Positions 18,221-29,302 of a stretch of DNA of 64,000 bases are shown here, piece by piece. The stretch is from positions 3,038,001 through 3,102,000 of the forward strand of contig NZ_QEKM01000001.1 in NCBI RefSeq assembly GCF_003096555.1, written 5' to 3'. A program made the position numbers and the translations under genes. This DNA comes from Simplicispira sp. 125. GTDB lineage: Bacteria > Pseudomonadota > Gammaproteobacteria > Burkholderiales > Burkholderiaceae_C. The notes beneath the pieces were generated by a model. The model did no database searches, had not been told where the DNA came from, and saw only the letters and a program-made list of their open reading frames with translations. Every line of letters begins with the position of its first letter. Within the stretch, counting starts at the first letter, position 1.

Positions 18221-18245
18221 AGTATTCGTACCTGAAATACTGCGC

Positions 18246-20643
18246 TTACCCCTGCACCGCACGCTGCCTGCGCCAAGCCAGTCCCCCCATCAGGGCCGAC
18301 AGCAGAGCCAAGGCCCAGGGGGCGTCCACAGGGATGGACGTGACCGGGCCGCCCGGCCCGGCGGCGAAGATGACCGGGGCAATCGGGTCGGCAATGTGCC
18401 CCGGTGCGGGGTTCGAGTCGCCTACGCCGCCGTCGGCCACGGTGTAGCTCACGGTCTGGCGGTTGTTGCTCAGGACCAATGGGCCCGTCCATTCAAACCA
18501 TTCGCGGGTGCTGGCGCCCGCTGTCTTGGGGCCATATTTCATGAATTTCACGTTCAACGGCAGGGGCTGTGGGTAGTTCAGTGTGATGGTCACATCGGTG
18601 CTGCAACCCGTGGCCAGGTATTCGAACGTGCCATAGGTCAGCAGTGCGCCGGGCGGCAGTTCTGAGGTGAACTGGGCACTTGCAAGCCTGCAGGTTGGGG
18701 CGGCTACCGGGTCTGTGGTTGCCGCCGTGGCCGAGGCATTGCCACCGGTCACCGTGCCGGTGGTGGTGGTGGCCGGTGTAATGCTGTTGGAGGCAAGCGA
18801 CGGCAAGCCCGGGCCCGCTGCGTTGGTCGCGGTAACGGTGAAGGTGTAGGCCGTCCCGTTGGTCAGGCCGGACACGATGACTGGTGAGCCGGCTCCAGTG
18901 CCGGTCAACCCCCCTGGACTGGAGGTGACGGTATAGCCGGTGATGGGCGCGCCGCCGGTGAAGGGTGGGGCCGCAAAGGCAATGGTGGCCTGGGTGTCGC
19001 CAGCGATGGCGGTGACAGCCGTGGGAGCGGCAAGCCCGCCTGCAGGACCCACCTTGACCGCGATGGACGAGATTGCGCTGGTGTTGGCGCTGTCCGACAC
19101 GGTGAACGTGATGGTTCTGGTGGAGAAGCCCCCCACAGGAACCGAGGGATCAGCGCCTGAACGAAAACTGAGCGTGCGAAGCACGGCCTGGTAGTCCGCT
19201 AATGATGCGGTACCCGTCAGCGTAAGGACTCCGGTGCCCGCGTTGTAAGACGCCGTGATGCCGGGTGCCGTCTGGACAGTCAGCAGATCGGTGCTGACAA
19301 AGCCCTGGCTGATCGACACCGTTGCCGAGGTCAAATTGGTGCTATCGGCATCAAACACCTGCAATTGCGGGTCGAGAATACTGGCGCCGCCGTTGAAGGC
19401 CGCCGTTGTCTGGGCCACAGACAACCGAACCACAGGAGTGGGCAAGGCAAACGCCACCAGCGAATTCGCCACTTGCCCGGCCACGTATAGATGGCTGCTG
19501 GAGGGATCTGTGGCCATGCCTGATGGCGAAGACATATTCGTCAGGCCATTCACTCCGTTGATGGCAACGGCGTTGAATGTCAGCAGCCCTGTCGCTGGAT
19601 CGCGGTCAAACGCCGTGACAGAGCTTGAACTGATCGCACTGGCGTAAACATACTTACCATCTGGGCTGATGGCCAAACTGCGCACCCCCTGCATATTAGA
19701 AATGCCACTGACTCCATGGGTTACTTTGTCGATATAGGTTAATGTGCCGTACGTGCTATCCACTTTGAATATGGCGATGGAGGATTCCCCTTGGCCGCTG
19801 ACATACAGATATTTACCATCAGGCGTTATTTTCACGGATGAGGCAGCCTGTAAACCATCGACCCCCCCCCACGCCATCCGAATAAACAGCCTGCTGCGTC
19901 AGTGTCCCTGTTGCCGTGTCGCGGCTGAACAAGGAAATCGCATTGTCTGTTGTGGATGTGACATAGACAAACTGCCCATTCGCACTGAATGCGATGTTTT
20001 TTATCGGGCTGGCTGTTGGACTGAACACCTGCCCCAAGGCATGCCCATTCGTGTTGTCAGCATAATCTGCCACACGTGCAATTGCGCCGGTATTCATGTC
20101 CCGACTGAATGCCACCAGGCCACTGGGACTGCCTCCCACGCCATAAACAGTTTTGCTGTCAGGGCTCACACTCACAGAGACAAACCCCCCGGTTGGGGAG
20201 CCCGGCGCGGAGCCGACCGAGGTCAATGCACCTGTTGCAATATCTCGTGAAAATGCGTGTACCACGCTCCCTGTAGGTGAGGCGGCATATACGCTTTTGT
20301 TGTCCGGGCTGACATCTACGGAAAAAGCAGCGGAAACTCCCGTGTTAGTTGATCTGTATATCAATCTTCCAGTTGCCGGGTCGCGCTCAAAAACACTCAG
20401 CGCAGACGCTTGATAAGCGGCGGTATAAACAAATTTGCCATCGGCACTGACTGCGACATCGCTGATGCCCTGCAGACCTGCCACGCCATTGACATTGTTT
20501 GTATACGTTTCGACAGGATTGATTGCACTGGCAGAAACTGATGTCGCAAGCATGGCACATGTCGCCAATACCAGGCAGGAAAAAATCTGAGATAGGTGAG
20601 CACACATAAATTTGTGCCATTTTTCAAAATAAAACCATGCCAT
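18246..20643 (-). pseudogene. Beta-propeller / FN3 surface protein with IPTL-CTERM-like tail, frameshifted at a G9 tract
   Basis: Two overlapping frames make one gene. The first (from ATG 20643, preceded by gggag) has a signal peptide (about 13-40) and repeated propeller blades with SPDNKSVYAA-like strands and FSRDxATG motifs. It runs off into GRWFTGC after the tract at 19862-19870. The second frame resumes with VDGLQAASSVKITPDGKYLY, more blades, a cadherin-like region, one FN3 repeat, a DSNPAPGHIADPIA segment and the tail [12 protein letters not shown] plus WRRQRAVQG. The span is 2398 bases; removing one G gives exactly 798 codons plus stop. Blade spacing (NGVAGLQG, HGVSGISN, DGVGGVDG) shows eight Gs restore the frame. 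It may be a pseudogene, a sequencing error or a phase-OFF allele. Confidence 0.8.
19862..19870. other. Nine-base homopolymer (C9 on plus strand, G9 in gene) at the frameshift
   Basis: Run of nine identical bases at the exact point where the two halves of the surface-protein gene change frame. Runs of this length are prone to slipped-strand mispairing, so this is a candidate contingency tract. Confidence 0.85.
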
Positions 20644-20764
20644 CTCATTACTCCCGTTCGATATTTTTTGTGTTGCAGCGGCATGACTCATGAAAGGTTT
20701 GGGCAGTTCTTCAAAAATCTTTCATGACCGCCGTCATCTTGCCGCCGCCAGGACGAAGTAGTGC

Positions 20765-21013
20765 TCAGCACTCCAGCGCGGGTATGGTCTTGGCGCCATG
20801 CGCCAAGACAGTGCTTTGCCGGTAGGTGCGGCGTTTCAGGGAATGCAAGACATGCTTCCAGCGCATTGGTCTGCCAGGGTTTCTGGCATCAGCCAGGCTG
20901 GTCAGGTCCCCAACAGGCCCAGCATGGCCATGCAGTTGCTCGCGTTGTGCGCGCGTGACACAGAGCGGCTGTGCATGGAAATGGGGGGCAACAGGGGAAG
21001 GGCTTTGCGGCAT
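20765..21013 (-). CDS. Uncharacterised small protein (copy B of a duplicated ORF)
   Basis: An 82-residue frame upstream of the frameshifted surface-protein gene. It starts MPQSPSPVAPHFHAQ and carries LCVTRAQREQLHGHAG, matching copy A (17870-18220). Directly before the start the frame reads LHH, so the H-H-M element of copy A is kept. Further upstream an in-frame stop replaces copy A's N-terminal region, so this may be a truncated paralogue. The C-terminal part (SLKRRTYRQST) is basic. Function unknown. Confidence 0.35.
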   Translation of the reverse strand: MPQSPSPVAPHFHAQPLCVTRAQREQLHGHAGPVGDLTSLADARNPGRPMRWKHVLHSLKRRTYRQSTVLAHGAKTIPALEC

Positions 21014-21261
21014 GTGGTGGAGGCAAAATTGTTACGGCACTGCTTCTGCCGCTATAAAAACAGAAGCGATATGCGCCCTGTTAACATTGATTTTGGTCAA
21101 GAAAACACTCGATAAGTGTGCATACTAAGGGAATTGAAAATATTTGTGTACCAAGTAACTGCGGTGTACTCGGGTTTGTGCTCAGTGCAGAGTGCGCAAG
21201 GTCTCAGTGAGCGTTGGCGTTGACCTATCATGGTGGGTTCGACTTTTTTCAAGCTTGGCCG

Positions 21262-24200
21262 ATGCCGTCTTCCGACAACTCTCCCGAAAAACCTCCCTCG
21301 GAGCACGAAGGCCGCAATTTGGCCCGCGCCCTGCGCGAGCAGCGCATCAGCATCCGGGGCGCGCGCACGCACAACCTCAAAAACATTGACCTCGACATCC
21401 CGCGCAACCAGCTGGTGGTGATTACGGGACTGTCGGGCTCGGGCAAATCCAGCCTGGCGTTCGATACGCTGTATGCCGAAGGCCAACGCCGCTATGTGGA
21501 AAGCCTGTCGGCCTATGCGCGGCAGTTTCTCGGGCGGCTCGATAAGCCCGATGTGGACCTGATTGAAGGCCTGTCACCGGCGATTTCCATCGAGCAAAAG
21601 GCCACCAGCCACAACCCACGCTCCACCGTCGGTACGGTCACCGAGATCCACGACTACCTGCGCCTGCTGTTCGCCCGTGCAGGCACGCCCTACTGCCCTG
21701 ACCACGACCTTGCGCTGGCCTCGCAGACGGTGAGCCAGATGGTGGACGCCGTGCTGGCCCTGCCCGAGGACACAAAACTGATGATCCTGGGCCCGCTGGC
21801 CCGCGAGAAGAAGGGCGAGTTCACCGAACTGTTCGCCGAGATGCAGGCCAAGGGGTATGTGCGTTTTCGGGTCGATGCCCAGATTTACGAGCACAGCAAC
21901 CTGCCGGCGCTCAAAAAGACCGAAAAACACAACATCGACGTGGTGATCGACCGTGTCAAGGTGCGGCCCGACCTGCAGCAGCGCCTGGCCGAGAGTTTTG
22001 AAGCGGCCCTGCGCGCGGGCGGCCAGGACGCCGGTGGCCGCGTGCTGGCGCTGGAGATGGACACGGGCGTGGAACACCTGTTCAGCGCCCGCTTTGCCTG
22101 CCCGGTGTGCAGCTATGCCCTGGGCGAGCTCGAACCCCGCCTGTTCTCCTTCAACTCGCCCATGGGCGCCTGCCCGTCTTGCGACGGACTGGGCCAGCGC
22201 GAGGTGTTCGATGCGGCGCGCGTGGTGGCCTTCCCCAGCCTGAGTTTGGCCAGCGGCGCCATCAAGGGCTGGGACCGGCGCAACGGCTACTACTTCGCCA
22301 TGCTCGAAAGCCTGGCGCGGCACTACGACTTCGATGTCGAAGCGCCCTTTGAATCACTCCCCGCCCCGGTGCAGCATGCCGTGCTGCACGGCTCGGGCGA
22401 GGAAGACATTGCCTTTAACTACATCCTCGACAGCGGTGCCTCCAAGGGCAAGTCCGTGGTCAAGAAGCACCCCTTCGAAGGCATTCTGCCCAACATGACG
22501 CGGCGCTACCGCGAGACCGACTCGACCGTGGTGCGCGAAGACCTGGCCCGCTACCGCAGCACCCAGCCCTGCCCGGATTGCCAGGGCGCCCGCCTGCGCC
22601 GCGAAGCGCGTCATGTGCGCGTAGGCGAAGGCGCCCAGTCCCGTGCGCTTTACGAGGTCAGCCACGCCACGTTAAACGAGGCGCACGCCTGGTTCGCCAG
22701 CCTGCAGCTCACCGGCGCCAAGGCCGAGATTGCCGACAAAGTGGTGCGCGAGATCGCCACGCGCCTGCAGTTTTTGAACGACGTGGGCCTGAATTATTTG
22801 AGCCTGGACCGCAGTGCCGAAACGCTCTCGGGGGGCGAGGCGCAGCGCATTCGTCTTGCGTCGCAAATCGGCTCTGGCCTGACGGGCGTGATGTATGTGC
22901 TGGACGAGCCCAGCATCGGCCTGCACCAGCGCGACAACGACCGCCTGATCGGCACGCTCAAACACCTGCGCGACATTGGCAACAGCGTGATCGTGGTCGA
23001 GCACGACGAAGACATGATGCGCGCGGCCGACCAGATCATCGACATGGGTCCCGGCGCCGGGGTGCATGGTGGGCGCGTGATGGCGCAGGGCGATTTTGAT
23101 GCCGTGCGCAACCACCCCGACTCCCTCACCGGCCAGTACCTTGCGGGCACGCGCAGCATTCCGGTGCCACGCCGGCGCACCGCCTGGCTGCCGGTGGTGG
23201 CCGCCACCGCGCCGGTCGCCCGGGCAGAAGGCAAGTCGCGCTTTCCGGTCACCGAAGCCAGCCGCAAGCGCGCCGAACGCATGGCCGCACACGAGGCGCG
23301 CCAGGGCGACCTGCAGGCGCTGCGCGTGGTGGGCGCCACGGGCCACAGCCTGCAAAACGTGAGCGTGGACTTCCCCGTGGGGCTGCTCACCTGCGTGACG
23401 GGCGTTTCCGGCTCGGGCAAGAGCACGCTGGTCAACGACACGCTGTACGCCGCCGTGGCGCGCCAGCTGTACCGCGCGCATGACGAACCCGCCGCGCACG
23501 AAGCCATCGAGGGCATCGAGTATTTCGACAAGGTCATCAACGTCGATCAGAGCCCCATTGGCCGCACGCCGCGCAGCAACCCCGCCACCTACACCGGCCT
23601 GTTCACGCCGATCCGCGAGCTGATGGCCGAGGTGAACACCGCCAAGGAACGCGGTTACGGCCCCGGGCGTTTCAGTTTCAACGTCGCCGGTGGACGCTGC
23701 GAGGCCTGCCAGGGCGACGGCGTGGTGAAGGTGGAGATGCACTTCCTGCCCGACGTGTATGTGCCCTGCGACATCTGCCACGGCCAGCGCTACAACCGCG
23801 AAACGCTCGAAGTGCAGTGGAAGGGCAAGAACATTGCGCAGATTCTGGAGCTGACGGTGGAAGACGCGCACGCCTTCTTCAAGGACGTGCCGACGATTGC
23901 GCGCAAGCTGCAGACGCTGCTCGATGTGGGCCTGAGCTATATCCGCCTGGGCCAGAGCGCCACGACCCTCTCGGGCGGCGAGGCGCAGCGCGTCAAATTG
24001 GCGCAAGAGCTTTCCAAGCGCGATACCGGCCGCACCCTCTACATCCTGGACGAGCCCACCACCGGCCTGCACTTTGCCGACATCGACCTGCTGCTCAAGG
24101 TGCTGCACCAGCTGCGCGATGCGGGCAACACCATCGTCGTCATCGAGCACAACCTGGACGTTATCAAGACCGCCGACTGGATCATCGACATGGGCCCCGA

Positions 24201-24312
24201 AGGCGGCGCCGGGGGCGGCACCGTGGTGGCCCAGGGCACGCCGGAGGATGTGGCGGCGAATCCGGCCAGCCACACCGGCCAGTATTTGCGGCGGTATTTG
24301 AGTTTGGATTGA
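21262..24312 (+). CDS. uvrA: Excinuclease ABC subunit A
   Basis: A 1016-aa UvrA, the damage-sensing ATPase of nucleotide excision repair. The first ATPase has Walker [13 protein letters not shown] and [20 protein letters not shown]. It has an inserted zinc module with [10 protein letters not shown] and CPSCDGLG, an ABC signature [12 protein letters not shown] and Walker B region [14 protein letters not shown]. The second ATPase has [13 protein letters not shown], a [17 protein letters not shown] zinc finger, [16 protein letters not shown] and [16 protein letters not shown] at 21214 would extend the frame, but ATG 21262 ([12 protein letters not shown]) is preferred; neither has a clear Shine-Dalgarno. 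No obvious LexA box was seen upstream. Confidence 0.96.
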   Translation: MPSSDNSPEKPPSEHEGRNLARALREQRISIRGARTHNLKNIDLDIPRNQLVVITGLSGSGKSSLAFDTLYAEGQRRYVESLSAYARQFLGRLDKPDVDLIEGLSPAISIEQKATSHNPRSTVGTVTEIHDYLRLLFARAGTPYCPDHDLALASQTVSQMVDAVLALPEDTKLMILGPLAREKKGEFTELFAEMQAKGYVRFRVDAQIYEHSNLPALKKTEKHNIDVVIDRVKVRPDLQQRLAESFEAALRAGGQDAGGRVLALEMDTGVEHLFSARFACPVCSYALGELEPRLFSFNSPMGACPSCDGLGQREVFDAARVVAFPSLSLASGAIKGWDRRNGYYFAMLESLARHYDFDVEAPFESLPAPVQHAVLHGSGEEDIAFNYILDSGASKGKSVVKKHPFEGILPNMTRRYRETDSTVVREDLARYRSTQPCPDCQGARLRREARHVRVGEGAQSRALYEVSHATLNEAHAWFASLQLTGAKAEIADKVVREIATRLQFLNDVGLNYLSLDRSAETLSGGEAQRIRLASQIGSGLTGVMYVLDEPSIGLHQRDNDRLIGTLKHLRDIGNSVIVVEHDEDMMRAADQIIDMGPGAGVHGGRVMAQGDFDAVRNHPDSLTGQYLAGTRSIPVPRRRTAWLPVVAATAPVARAEGKSRFPVTEASRKRAERMAAHEARQGDLQALRVVGATGHSLQNVSVDFPVGLLTCVTGVSGSGKSTLVNDTLYAAVARQLYRAHDEPAAHEAIEGIEYFDKVINVDQSPIGRTPRSNPATYTGLFTPIRELMAEVNTAKERGYGPGRFSFNVAGGRCEACQGDGVVKVEMHFLPDVYVPCDICHGQRYNRETLEVQWKGKNIAQILELTVEDAHAFFKDVPTIARKLQTLLDVGLSYIRLGQSATTLSGGEAQRVKLAQELSKRDTGRTLYILDEPTTGLHFADIDLLLKVLHQLRDAGNTIVVIEHNLDVIKTADWIIDMGPEGGAGGGTVVAQGTPEDVAANPASHTGQYLRRYLSLD

Positions 24313-24321
24313 AAATGGGCT

Positions 24322-24346
24322 CTAGCGCTTGTGGAACAAGCGCTAG
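24322..24346 (+). terminator. Perfect 11-bp hairpin after uvrA (also a copy of the dispersed repeat)
   Basis: CTAGCGCTTGT, a GGA loop, then ACAAGCGCTAG, followed a few bases later by a T-rich stretch (24351-24359). It starts 10 bases after the uvrA stop. It probably ends the uvrA transcript, and it is the cleanest palindromic core of the dispersed repeat. Confidence 0.65.
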
Positions 24347-24436
24347 TTGCTCTCTTTTTCATACAAACAACGTACGCTTATGATTGCCCCCCATAATGGG
24401 GCCAACGCCGCTTTTCGGCCCACCCGAGGACAGCCC

Positions 24437-24877
24437 ATGCACTCCATCACACTGCGCTTCATGGCATCACACAACGACGGCATCCATGCCTCGGGCAAGG
24501 TCAGCGGGGGCACCGTGCTGCGCTGGGTGGACGATGCCGGCCTGGCCTGCGCCATGGGCTGGGCCAAGGGCCCTTGCGTGACGGCCCTGGTCAGCGGAGC
24601 ACAGTTTGCCCACCCCGTGCTGGTGGGCGACCTGGTGGAGGTGCTGGCCAAGGTGGCCTACACAGGCACCACCAGCATGGGCATTGCAGTGGAGGTGTAC
24701 CGTTGCGCGCTGCCGGGCAGCCCGATGCAGCAAGTGTTGCGCTGCTCCACCGTCTACGTGGCGGTGGATGCCGAAGACCGCCCGCGCCCCGTGGACAGCT
24801 GGAGCCCGGAAACCCCCGGTGACATGGCGCTGGCCGAGCATGTGCGCGCCCACATCAACACCGTGCGCACGAGTTAA
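24437..24877 (+). CDS. Acyl-CoA thioesterase, hotdog fold
   Basis: A 146-aa hotdog protein of the acyl-CoA hydrolase type (YciA/BFIT-like). It shows the conserved early block NDGIHASGKVSGGTVLRWVDDAGLACA, here given as the N-x-x-x-H...G-G-x-V-L-x-W-x-D pattern with catalytic Asp, followed by FAHPVLVGDLVEVLAKV. It would hydrolyse acyl-CoA to free acid and CoA. Start 24437 (MHSITLRFMAS) was chosen because cgagga precedes it; the longer frame from 24347 includes the repeat region and has no family resemblance. It is followed within 10 bases by the EamA transporter, so they are probably cotranscribed. Confidence 0.85.
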   Translation: MHSITLRFMASHNDGIHASGKVSGGTVLRWVDDAGLACAMGWAKGPCVTALVSGAQFAHPVLVGDLVEVLAKVAYTGTTSMGIAVEVYRCALPGSPMQQVLRCSTVYVAVDAEDRPRPVDSWSPETPGDMALAEHVRAHINTVRTS

Positions 24878-24886
24878 CCCGCGCCC

Positions 24887-25816
24887 ATGCCGCAATCGAC
24901 CCGCCCCATGGGCGCCATGGACCTTTTCAGCGCCCTGGCCGTGGTGGTGATCTGGGGACTGAACTTCATCGCCATGAAGTGGGGCTTGCTCCACTTCACG
25001 CCGTTCCAGCTGGGCGCCGTGCGCTATGCGTTTGCCGCGCTGCCCATGGTGCTGCTGGTGCGTGCGCCGCGCCTGCACTGGCGCTGGGTGTTGCTGTTCG
25101 GGCTGTTCCAGGGGGTAGGGCAGTTCAGCTTTGGGTTCTTTGCCCTCAAGCTGGGCATGACGGCGGCGCTGGCCAGCGTACTGATGCAGACGCAGGTGTT
25201 CTTCACCGCCCTGTTCGCCTTTGCCGCGCTGCGCGAAACCCCCAACCGCCCGCTGCTGCTGGGCATGGGGCTGGCCGCCATCGGCTTGGCGTGCTTCGGC
25301 ATGAACTTCGTGGGCCCGCAGACCGGCGGCGCGGGCGGTGCCACGCTGATCGGCATCGTGCTCACCTTGTGCGCGGCGGCGTCGTGGTCGGTGTCCAACA
25401 TCATTTCGCGCCTGGCGCTCAAGGCCGCGCCGGGGTATGACCCGCTGTCCTTCGTTGTCTGGAGCAGCCTGGTGCCCATACTGCCGTTTGCAGCCCTCTC
25501 GGCCCTGACGGACGCTAACGCCAGCCAGTGGCTGCACCTGCAGACCTGGGCCGCACTGCCCGCGGTGGCCTGGGGCTCGGTCGCTTACCTGGGCTGGGCC
25601 GCCACCATCGTCGGCTACGGCCTGTGGACCCGGCTGCTCACGCGCTACCCGGCCAACCGCGTGGCGCCGTTCAGCCTGGGGGTGCCGGTGGTCGGCCTGG
25701 CCTCGGGTCTGCTGGTACTGGGCGAGGTGGTGACGGCCTGGCAATGGGCGGGCACGGCCTGCGTAGTGGCTGCGCTGGGCTGCGTGGCACTGGGGCCGCG
25801 GTTTGGTATGAAATAG
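24887..25816 (+). CDS. EamA/DMT-family transporter
   Basis: A 309-aa inner-membrane protein with about ten hydrophobic helices in two EamA halves. The first half begins [15 protein letters not shown] and the second is marked by [13 protein letters not shown] and [20 protein letters not shown], typical of metabolite exporters such as the O-acetylserine/cysteine exporter EamA. Substrate is inferred only. The start at 24887 gives [17 protein letters not shown] 24908 or 24917 are alternatives. It ends just before a copy of the dispersed repeat. Confidence 0.85.
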   Translation: MPQSTRPMGAMDLFSALAVVVIWGLNFIAMKWGLLHFTPFQLGAVRYAFAALPMVLLVRAPRLHWRWVLLFGLFQGVGQFSFGFFALKLGMTAALASVLMQTQVFFTALFAFAALRETPNRPLLLGMGLAAIGLACFGMNFVGPQTGGAGGATLIGIVLTLCAAASWSVSNIISRLALKAAPGYDPLSFVVWSSLVPILPFAALSALTDANASQWLHLQTWAALPAVAWGSVAYLGWAATIVGYGLWTRLLTRYPANRVAPFSLGVPVVGLASGLLVLGEVVTAWQWAGTACVVAALGCVALGPRFGMK

Positions 25817-25862
25817 CGTTGTAACGCTTATAAGTATTACGCAAACAGCTATCAAAAATAAA
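25808..25862. repeat. Copy of dispersed short repeat between EamA and dsdA
   Basis: Contains gaaatagcgttgtaacgctt and acagctatcaaaaataa, an inverted AATAGCG...CGCTT arrangement like the other copies. It may act as a terminator and leaves little room for a dsdA promoter. Confidence 0.5.
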
Positions 25863-25868
25863 GCACAC

Positions 25869-27251
25869 ATGACCTCACTTCTTCCACCCGTTGCCTCCAG
25901 CCTGCAAGACCGCCTGCGCGCCGCGCAGCCTTGCCTGTGGACCCATTCGGGCCGCAGCGCCGCAGTGGAGGCGCAACTATCGGTGGGCACGGCGATGGTG
26001 GGCGTACAAGACATACAGGCCGCCAGCCAACGCTTTGCACGTTGCGCCGGACTTTTGGCCACACTGTTCCCCGAGCTGCAAGCCAGCGGCGGCGTGATCG
26101 AGTCGCCCTTGGTTCCCACACCCGCCCTGGGCCGCGCCCTGGGGTTGGCCCCGCAGGCCGGTGCCCTGTGGGTCAAGTGCGACCACAGCCTGCCGGTGGC
26201 CGGCTCCATCAAGGCGCGCGGCGGCATCCACGAGGTGCTGGAGTTTGCCGAAGGGTTGGCACTGCAGCACGGCCTGCTGGCGCCGGGGGACGATTGCAAC
26301 GCCCTGGCAACGCCCGCCGCACGCGCCCTTTTTGCCCGCTACCAGGTGGCCGTGGGCTCCACGGGCAACCTGGGGCTGTCCATCGGCGTGGCGGCGTCCA
26401 GCCTGGGCTTTCGCGCGGCAGTGCACATGTCTGCCGACGCCAAGGAATGGAAAAAGGAGCGCCTGCGCCGGCGCGGCGTCGAAGTGGTGGAGCACACGGG
26501 TGACTACGAAAAAGCCGTGGCCGCAGGACGCGCCCAGGCCGCAACCGACCCGTTCTGCCACTTTGTGGACGACGAGCGCTCGCTCTCGTTGCTGCGCGGC
26601 TACAGCGCTGCGGCCCCGGCGCTGCAGGCACAACTGGCCCAGGCAGGGGTGCGGGTGGATGCCACACACCCACTGTTCGTCTACCTGCCCTGCGGCGTGG
26701 GCGGCGCACCGGCGGGCATTACCTTGGGCCTGCGCCAGCTGTTCGGGCCGCATGTGCACTGCTTCTTTGCCGAGCCGGTGCAGTCGCCCTGTTTTCTGGT
26801 GCAAATGCTGACCGGGCCGCACGACCACCCCTCGGTTTACGACTGGGGCCTGACCAACCAGACCGAAGCCGATGGCCTGGCCGTGCCCCGGGCCTCGCTG
26901 CTGGCCGCGCTGCTGATGCAGCCGCTGCTCTCGGGCATCTACACCGTGCAGGACGCCACCTTGTTCCAGCACCTGGCGCTGGCGCACGACACCGCCGGGC
27001 TGCGCATCGAACCCTCGGCGGCCGCGGGGTTCTCGGGCCCCGGCATGCTGACCGGCACTGCCGAAGGCCGCGCCTGGCTGCAGGCACAAAACCTTGCACC
27101 CCACATGGCGCAGGCCACCCACCTCGCGTGGACCACGGGCGGGCTGTTGGTGCCCGATTCGGAATACGCTTTGTTTCTGCAACGCGGGCGCGCGCCGTCA
27201 CCAGCGGCCAGCATCCCACCACCCCAGGAGGCTCCCCATGGAAACGCTTGA
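25869..27251 (+). CDS. dsdA: D-serine ammonia-lyase
   Basis: A 460-aa PLP enzyme converting D-serine to pyruvate and ammonia. The PLP-lysine motif [12 protein letters not shown] is preceded by LWVKCDHS. The [13 protein letters not shown] loop binds the cofactor phosphate, and [21 protein letters not shown] and [12 protein letters not shown] are characteristic of DsdA. Length is close to the E. coli enzyme (about 440). It overlaps the next gene, an FAD-dependent amine/hydroxyacid oxidase, by 14 bases. The pair looks like a D-amino-acid catabolic operon, possibly including the EamA exporter. Confidence 0.93.
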   Translation: MTSLLPPVASSLQDRLRAAQPCLWTHSGRSAAVEAQLSVGTAMVGVQDIQAASQRFARCAGLLATLFPELQASGGVIESPLVPTPALGRALGLAPQAGALWVKCDHSLPVAGSIKARGGIHEVLEFAEGLALQHGLLAPGDDCNALATPAARALFARYQVAVGSTGNLGLSIGVAASSLGFRAAVHMSADAKEWKKERLRRRGVEVVEHTGDYEKAVAAGRAQAATDPFCHFVDDERSLSLLRGYSAAAPALQAQLAQAGVRVDATHPLFVYLPCGVGGAPAGITLGLRQLFGPHVHCFFAEPVQSPCFLVQMLTGPHDHPSVYDWGLTNQTEADGLAVPRASLLAALLMQPLLSGIYTVQDATLFQHLALAHDTAGLRIEPSAAAGFSGPGMLTGTAEGRAWLQAQNLAPHMAQATHLAWTTGGLLVPDSEYALFLQRGRAPSPAASIPPPQEAPHGNA

Positions 27252-28365
27252 CTTCGCCATCATCGGCGCCGGCATGGCCGGGGCCAGCGTCGCCTGGCAG
27301 CTGGCTGGCCAGGCCAGCGTGCTGCTGCTGGAACGCGAGTCGCAGCCCGGGTACCACACCACGGGCCGATCGGCTGCGCTGTTCATGGAGACCTATGGCA
27401 CACCGCAGATACGGGCGCTGACCCGCGCCAGCCGCACCTTTTTTGAACAGCCTCCCCCCGGCTTTTGCGACAGCCCCATCCTCTCGCCGCGCGGTGTGCT
27501 GTTTGTGGCGGCGCCCGATCAGCTGGACCAGCTGGAGAACACCTGGCAGGAACTGCACGAGCACTCCCCCAGCCTGCAGCGCCTGAGCCCCGCCGAACTG
27601 GTGGAGCGCGCACCCTGCCTGCGCCTGGAGGCGCTGGGCGGTGGCCTCGCCGAATCCGGCGCGGCCGACATGGACGTGCACGGCCTGCACCAAGGCTACC
27701 TGCGCGGCCTGCGCCAGCGGGGCGGCACGGTGCGCACCAACGCCGAAGTGGTGGCGCTGTCGCGCGCGGACGGGCTGTGGACAGTCACCCTGGCCGACGG
27801 CAGCCGCGTGCAGGCGCGCACCGTGGTCAACGCCGCCGGAGCCTGGGCCGATGTGGTGGGCCAGATGGCGGGGGCCGCACCCATTGGCCTCACGCCCTGC
27901 CGCCGCACGGCCTTCACCTTTTCGGCACCCGACGGCCTGGACCTGCCCTCGCTGCCCGCCATCATTGCCGTGGACGAGAGCTTCTACATCAAGCCCGACG
28001 CGCGCCAGCTGCTGGGCTCTCCGGCCAACGCCGACCCCATGCACCCGCACGATGTGGCGCCTGAGGAGATCGACGTGGCCACGGGCATCTGGCACATCGA
28101 GCAGATGACCACGTTCCAGATCCGCAGGCCGTCGCACACCTGGGCGGGGCTGCGCTCCTTCGTGCCCGACGGCGACATGGTGATCGGCTGGGACGGCCAG
28201 GTCGAGGGCTTTTTCTGGGTGGCCGCGCAGGGCGGCTACGGCATCCAGAGCGCGCCGGGCTACGCGCTGCTGGCGCGCAATCTGGCCCTGGGCGAGCCCC
28301 TGGACGCCGCGCTCGCCGCGCAGGGTGTGGAAGCAGCGGCGCTGTCGCCCCAGCGCATTCGCTAG
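27238..28365 (+). CDS. FAD-dependent oxidoreductase of the DAO family
   Basis: A 375-aa flavoprotein. The N-terminal dinucleotide fold is [18 protein letters not shown] with the acidic end of strand 2 in [12 protein letters not shown]. The family segment [14 protein letters not shown] and the C-terminal [14 protein letters not shown] complete the FAD site. It resembles D-amino-acid dehydrogenase and 2-hydroxyglutarate oxidase relatives. Start 27238 is fixed by caggagg upstream and the dinucleotide fold beginning at residue 6. Coupling to dsdA suggests oxidation of D-amino acids or a related product. Confidence 0.85.
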   Translation: METLDFAIIGAGMAGASVAWQLAGQASVLLLERESQPGYHTTGRSAALFMETYGTPQIRALTRASRTFFEQPPPGFCDSPILSPRGVLFVAAPDQLDQLENTWQELHEHSPSLQRLSPAELVERAPCLRLEALGGGLAESGAADMDVHGLHQGYLRGLRQRGGTVRTNAEVVALSRADGLWTVTLADGSRVQARTVVNAAGAWADVVGQMAGAAPIGLTPCRRTAFTFSAPDGLDLPSLPAIIAVDESFYIKPDARQLLGSPANADPMHPHDVAPEEIDVATGIWHIEQMTTFQIRRPSHTWAGLRSFVPDGDMVIGWDGQVEGFFWVAAQGGYGIQSAPGYALLARNLALGEPLDAALAAQGVEAAALSPQRIR

Positions 28366-28371
28366 CAAACA

Positions 28372-28460
28372 AGGAGCACTTAGCGCTCTACCACATTGAT
28401 TTTTAGATAAAAAGTAATCTGAAAATCAATGTATACAAGCGCAACAAGCTCCTTTTTTTG
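28372..28460. repeat. Dispersed repeat copy with long hairpin (dsdA operon / pyrF convergence)
   Basis: The arms ACATTGATTTTTAGAT and ATCTGAAAATCAATGT form a near-perfect stem, flanked by tagcgct on one side and caagcgcaacaagctcc on the other, ending in T7. The right part is shared with the copy at 44508-44605 (TCTGAAAATCAATG, CAAGCGCAA). It lies between two convergent genes and could terminate both. Confidence 0.65.
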
Positions 28461-28468
28461 AAGCAACC

Positions 28469-29293
28469 TCAGGGTATCGCAGCCTGCAGCAGGTCGCGCG
28501 TGCGCTGCGCCTCATGCCGCGCAGCGGCTGCAAAATCGGCGCCGTTGCTGGCGTACAGGATGGCGCGGGACGAGTTGACGATGATCGGGCCATCAGGCCG
28601 CCAGCCCGCGCGCACCGTGGCGGCGGCGTCGCCGCCCTGGGCGCCCACGCCGGGAATGAGCAGCGGCACCTGCGGCGCGATGGCGCGCACCCGCTCGATC
28701 TCGGCCGGGTAGGTGGCGCCCACCACCAGGCCCAGCTGGCCGTTCTTGTTCCACGGGCCTTGCGCCAGGCGCGCGATGTGCTCGTACAGCAGCGGCTGGC
28801 CGTCCACGCTGGCCAGGCGCTGGCTCTGGAAGTCGTCGCCGCCGGGGTTGGAGGTGCGGCACAGCAAAAAAGCGCCCTTGCCGGGGTAGCGCAGGTAGGG
28901 CTCGACCGAATCAAATCCCATGAAGGGCGAGAGCGTGACCGCATCAGCGCCATAGCGCTCGAACGCCTCGCGTGCGTACTGCTCGGCGGTCGAGCCGATA
29001 TCGCCGCGCTTGGCATCCAGGATCACGGGCACATGCGGCGCGTTGGCGCGCAGGTGCTGCATCAGGCGCTCGAGCTGGTCCTCGGCGCCGTGCGCGGCAA
29101 AGTAGGCAATCTGCGGCTTGAAGGCGCACACCAGGTCGGCCGTGGCGTCCACGATGGCGGCGCAGAAGTCGTAAATTTTGCGTGCGTCGCCCTGCATGCC
29201 TGCGGGAAAGCGCGTGGGTTCGGGGTCCAGCCCCACGCAGAGCATGGACTGGTTGCGTGCGGCCGCACCGCGCAGCATGTCAAGGAAGGTCAT
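28469..29293 (-). CDS. pyrF: Orotidine-5'-phosphate decarboxylase (type 2)
   Basis: A 274-aa enzyme making UMP from OMP. The catalytic Asp-Lys-x-x-Asp array is [16 protein letters not shown]; the N-terminal [10 protein letters not shown] and later NPGGDDFQS and [10 protein letters not shown] are typical of the longer type 2 family. The start at 29293 follows metW by 9 bases on the same strand. It may be cotranscribed with metX-metW, although the functions differ. Confidence 0.95.
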   Translation of the reverse strand: MTFLDMLRGAAARNQSMLCVGLDPEPTRFPAGMQGDARKIYDFCAAIVDATADLVCAFKPQIAYFAAHGAEDQLERLMQHLRANAPHVPVILDAKRGDIGSTAEQYAREAFERYGADAVTLSPFMGFDSVEPYLRYPGKGAFLLCRTSNPGGDDFQSQRLASVDGQPLLYEHIARLAQGPWNKNGQLGLVVGATYPAEIERVRAIAPQVPLLIPGVGAQGGDAAATVRAGWRPDGPIIVNSSRAILYASNGADFAAAARHEAQRTRDLLQAAIP

Positions 29294-29302
29294 GGGGGGA
29301 TT

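Noticed and set aside
22672..24273. 533-residue minus-strand open frame opposite uvrA
   Set aside because: Shadow of the UvrA ATPase domains; no independent motifs.
24467..26299. 610-residue minus-strand open frame opposite the EamA transporter and dsdA
   Set aside because: Covers three real plus-strand genes and their intergenic repeat; no domain or ribosome site.
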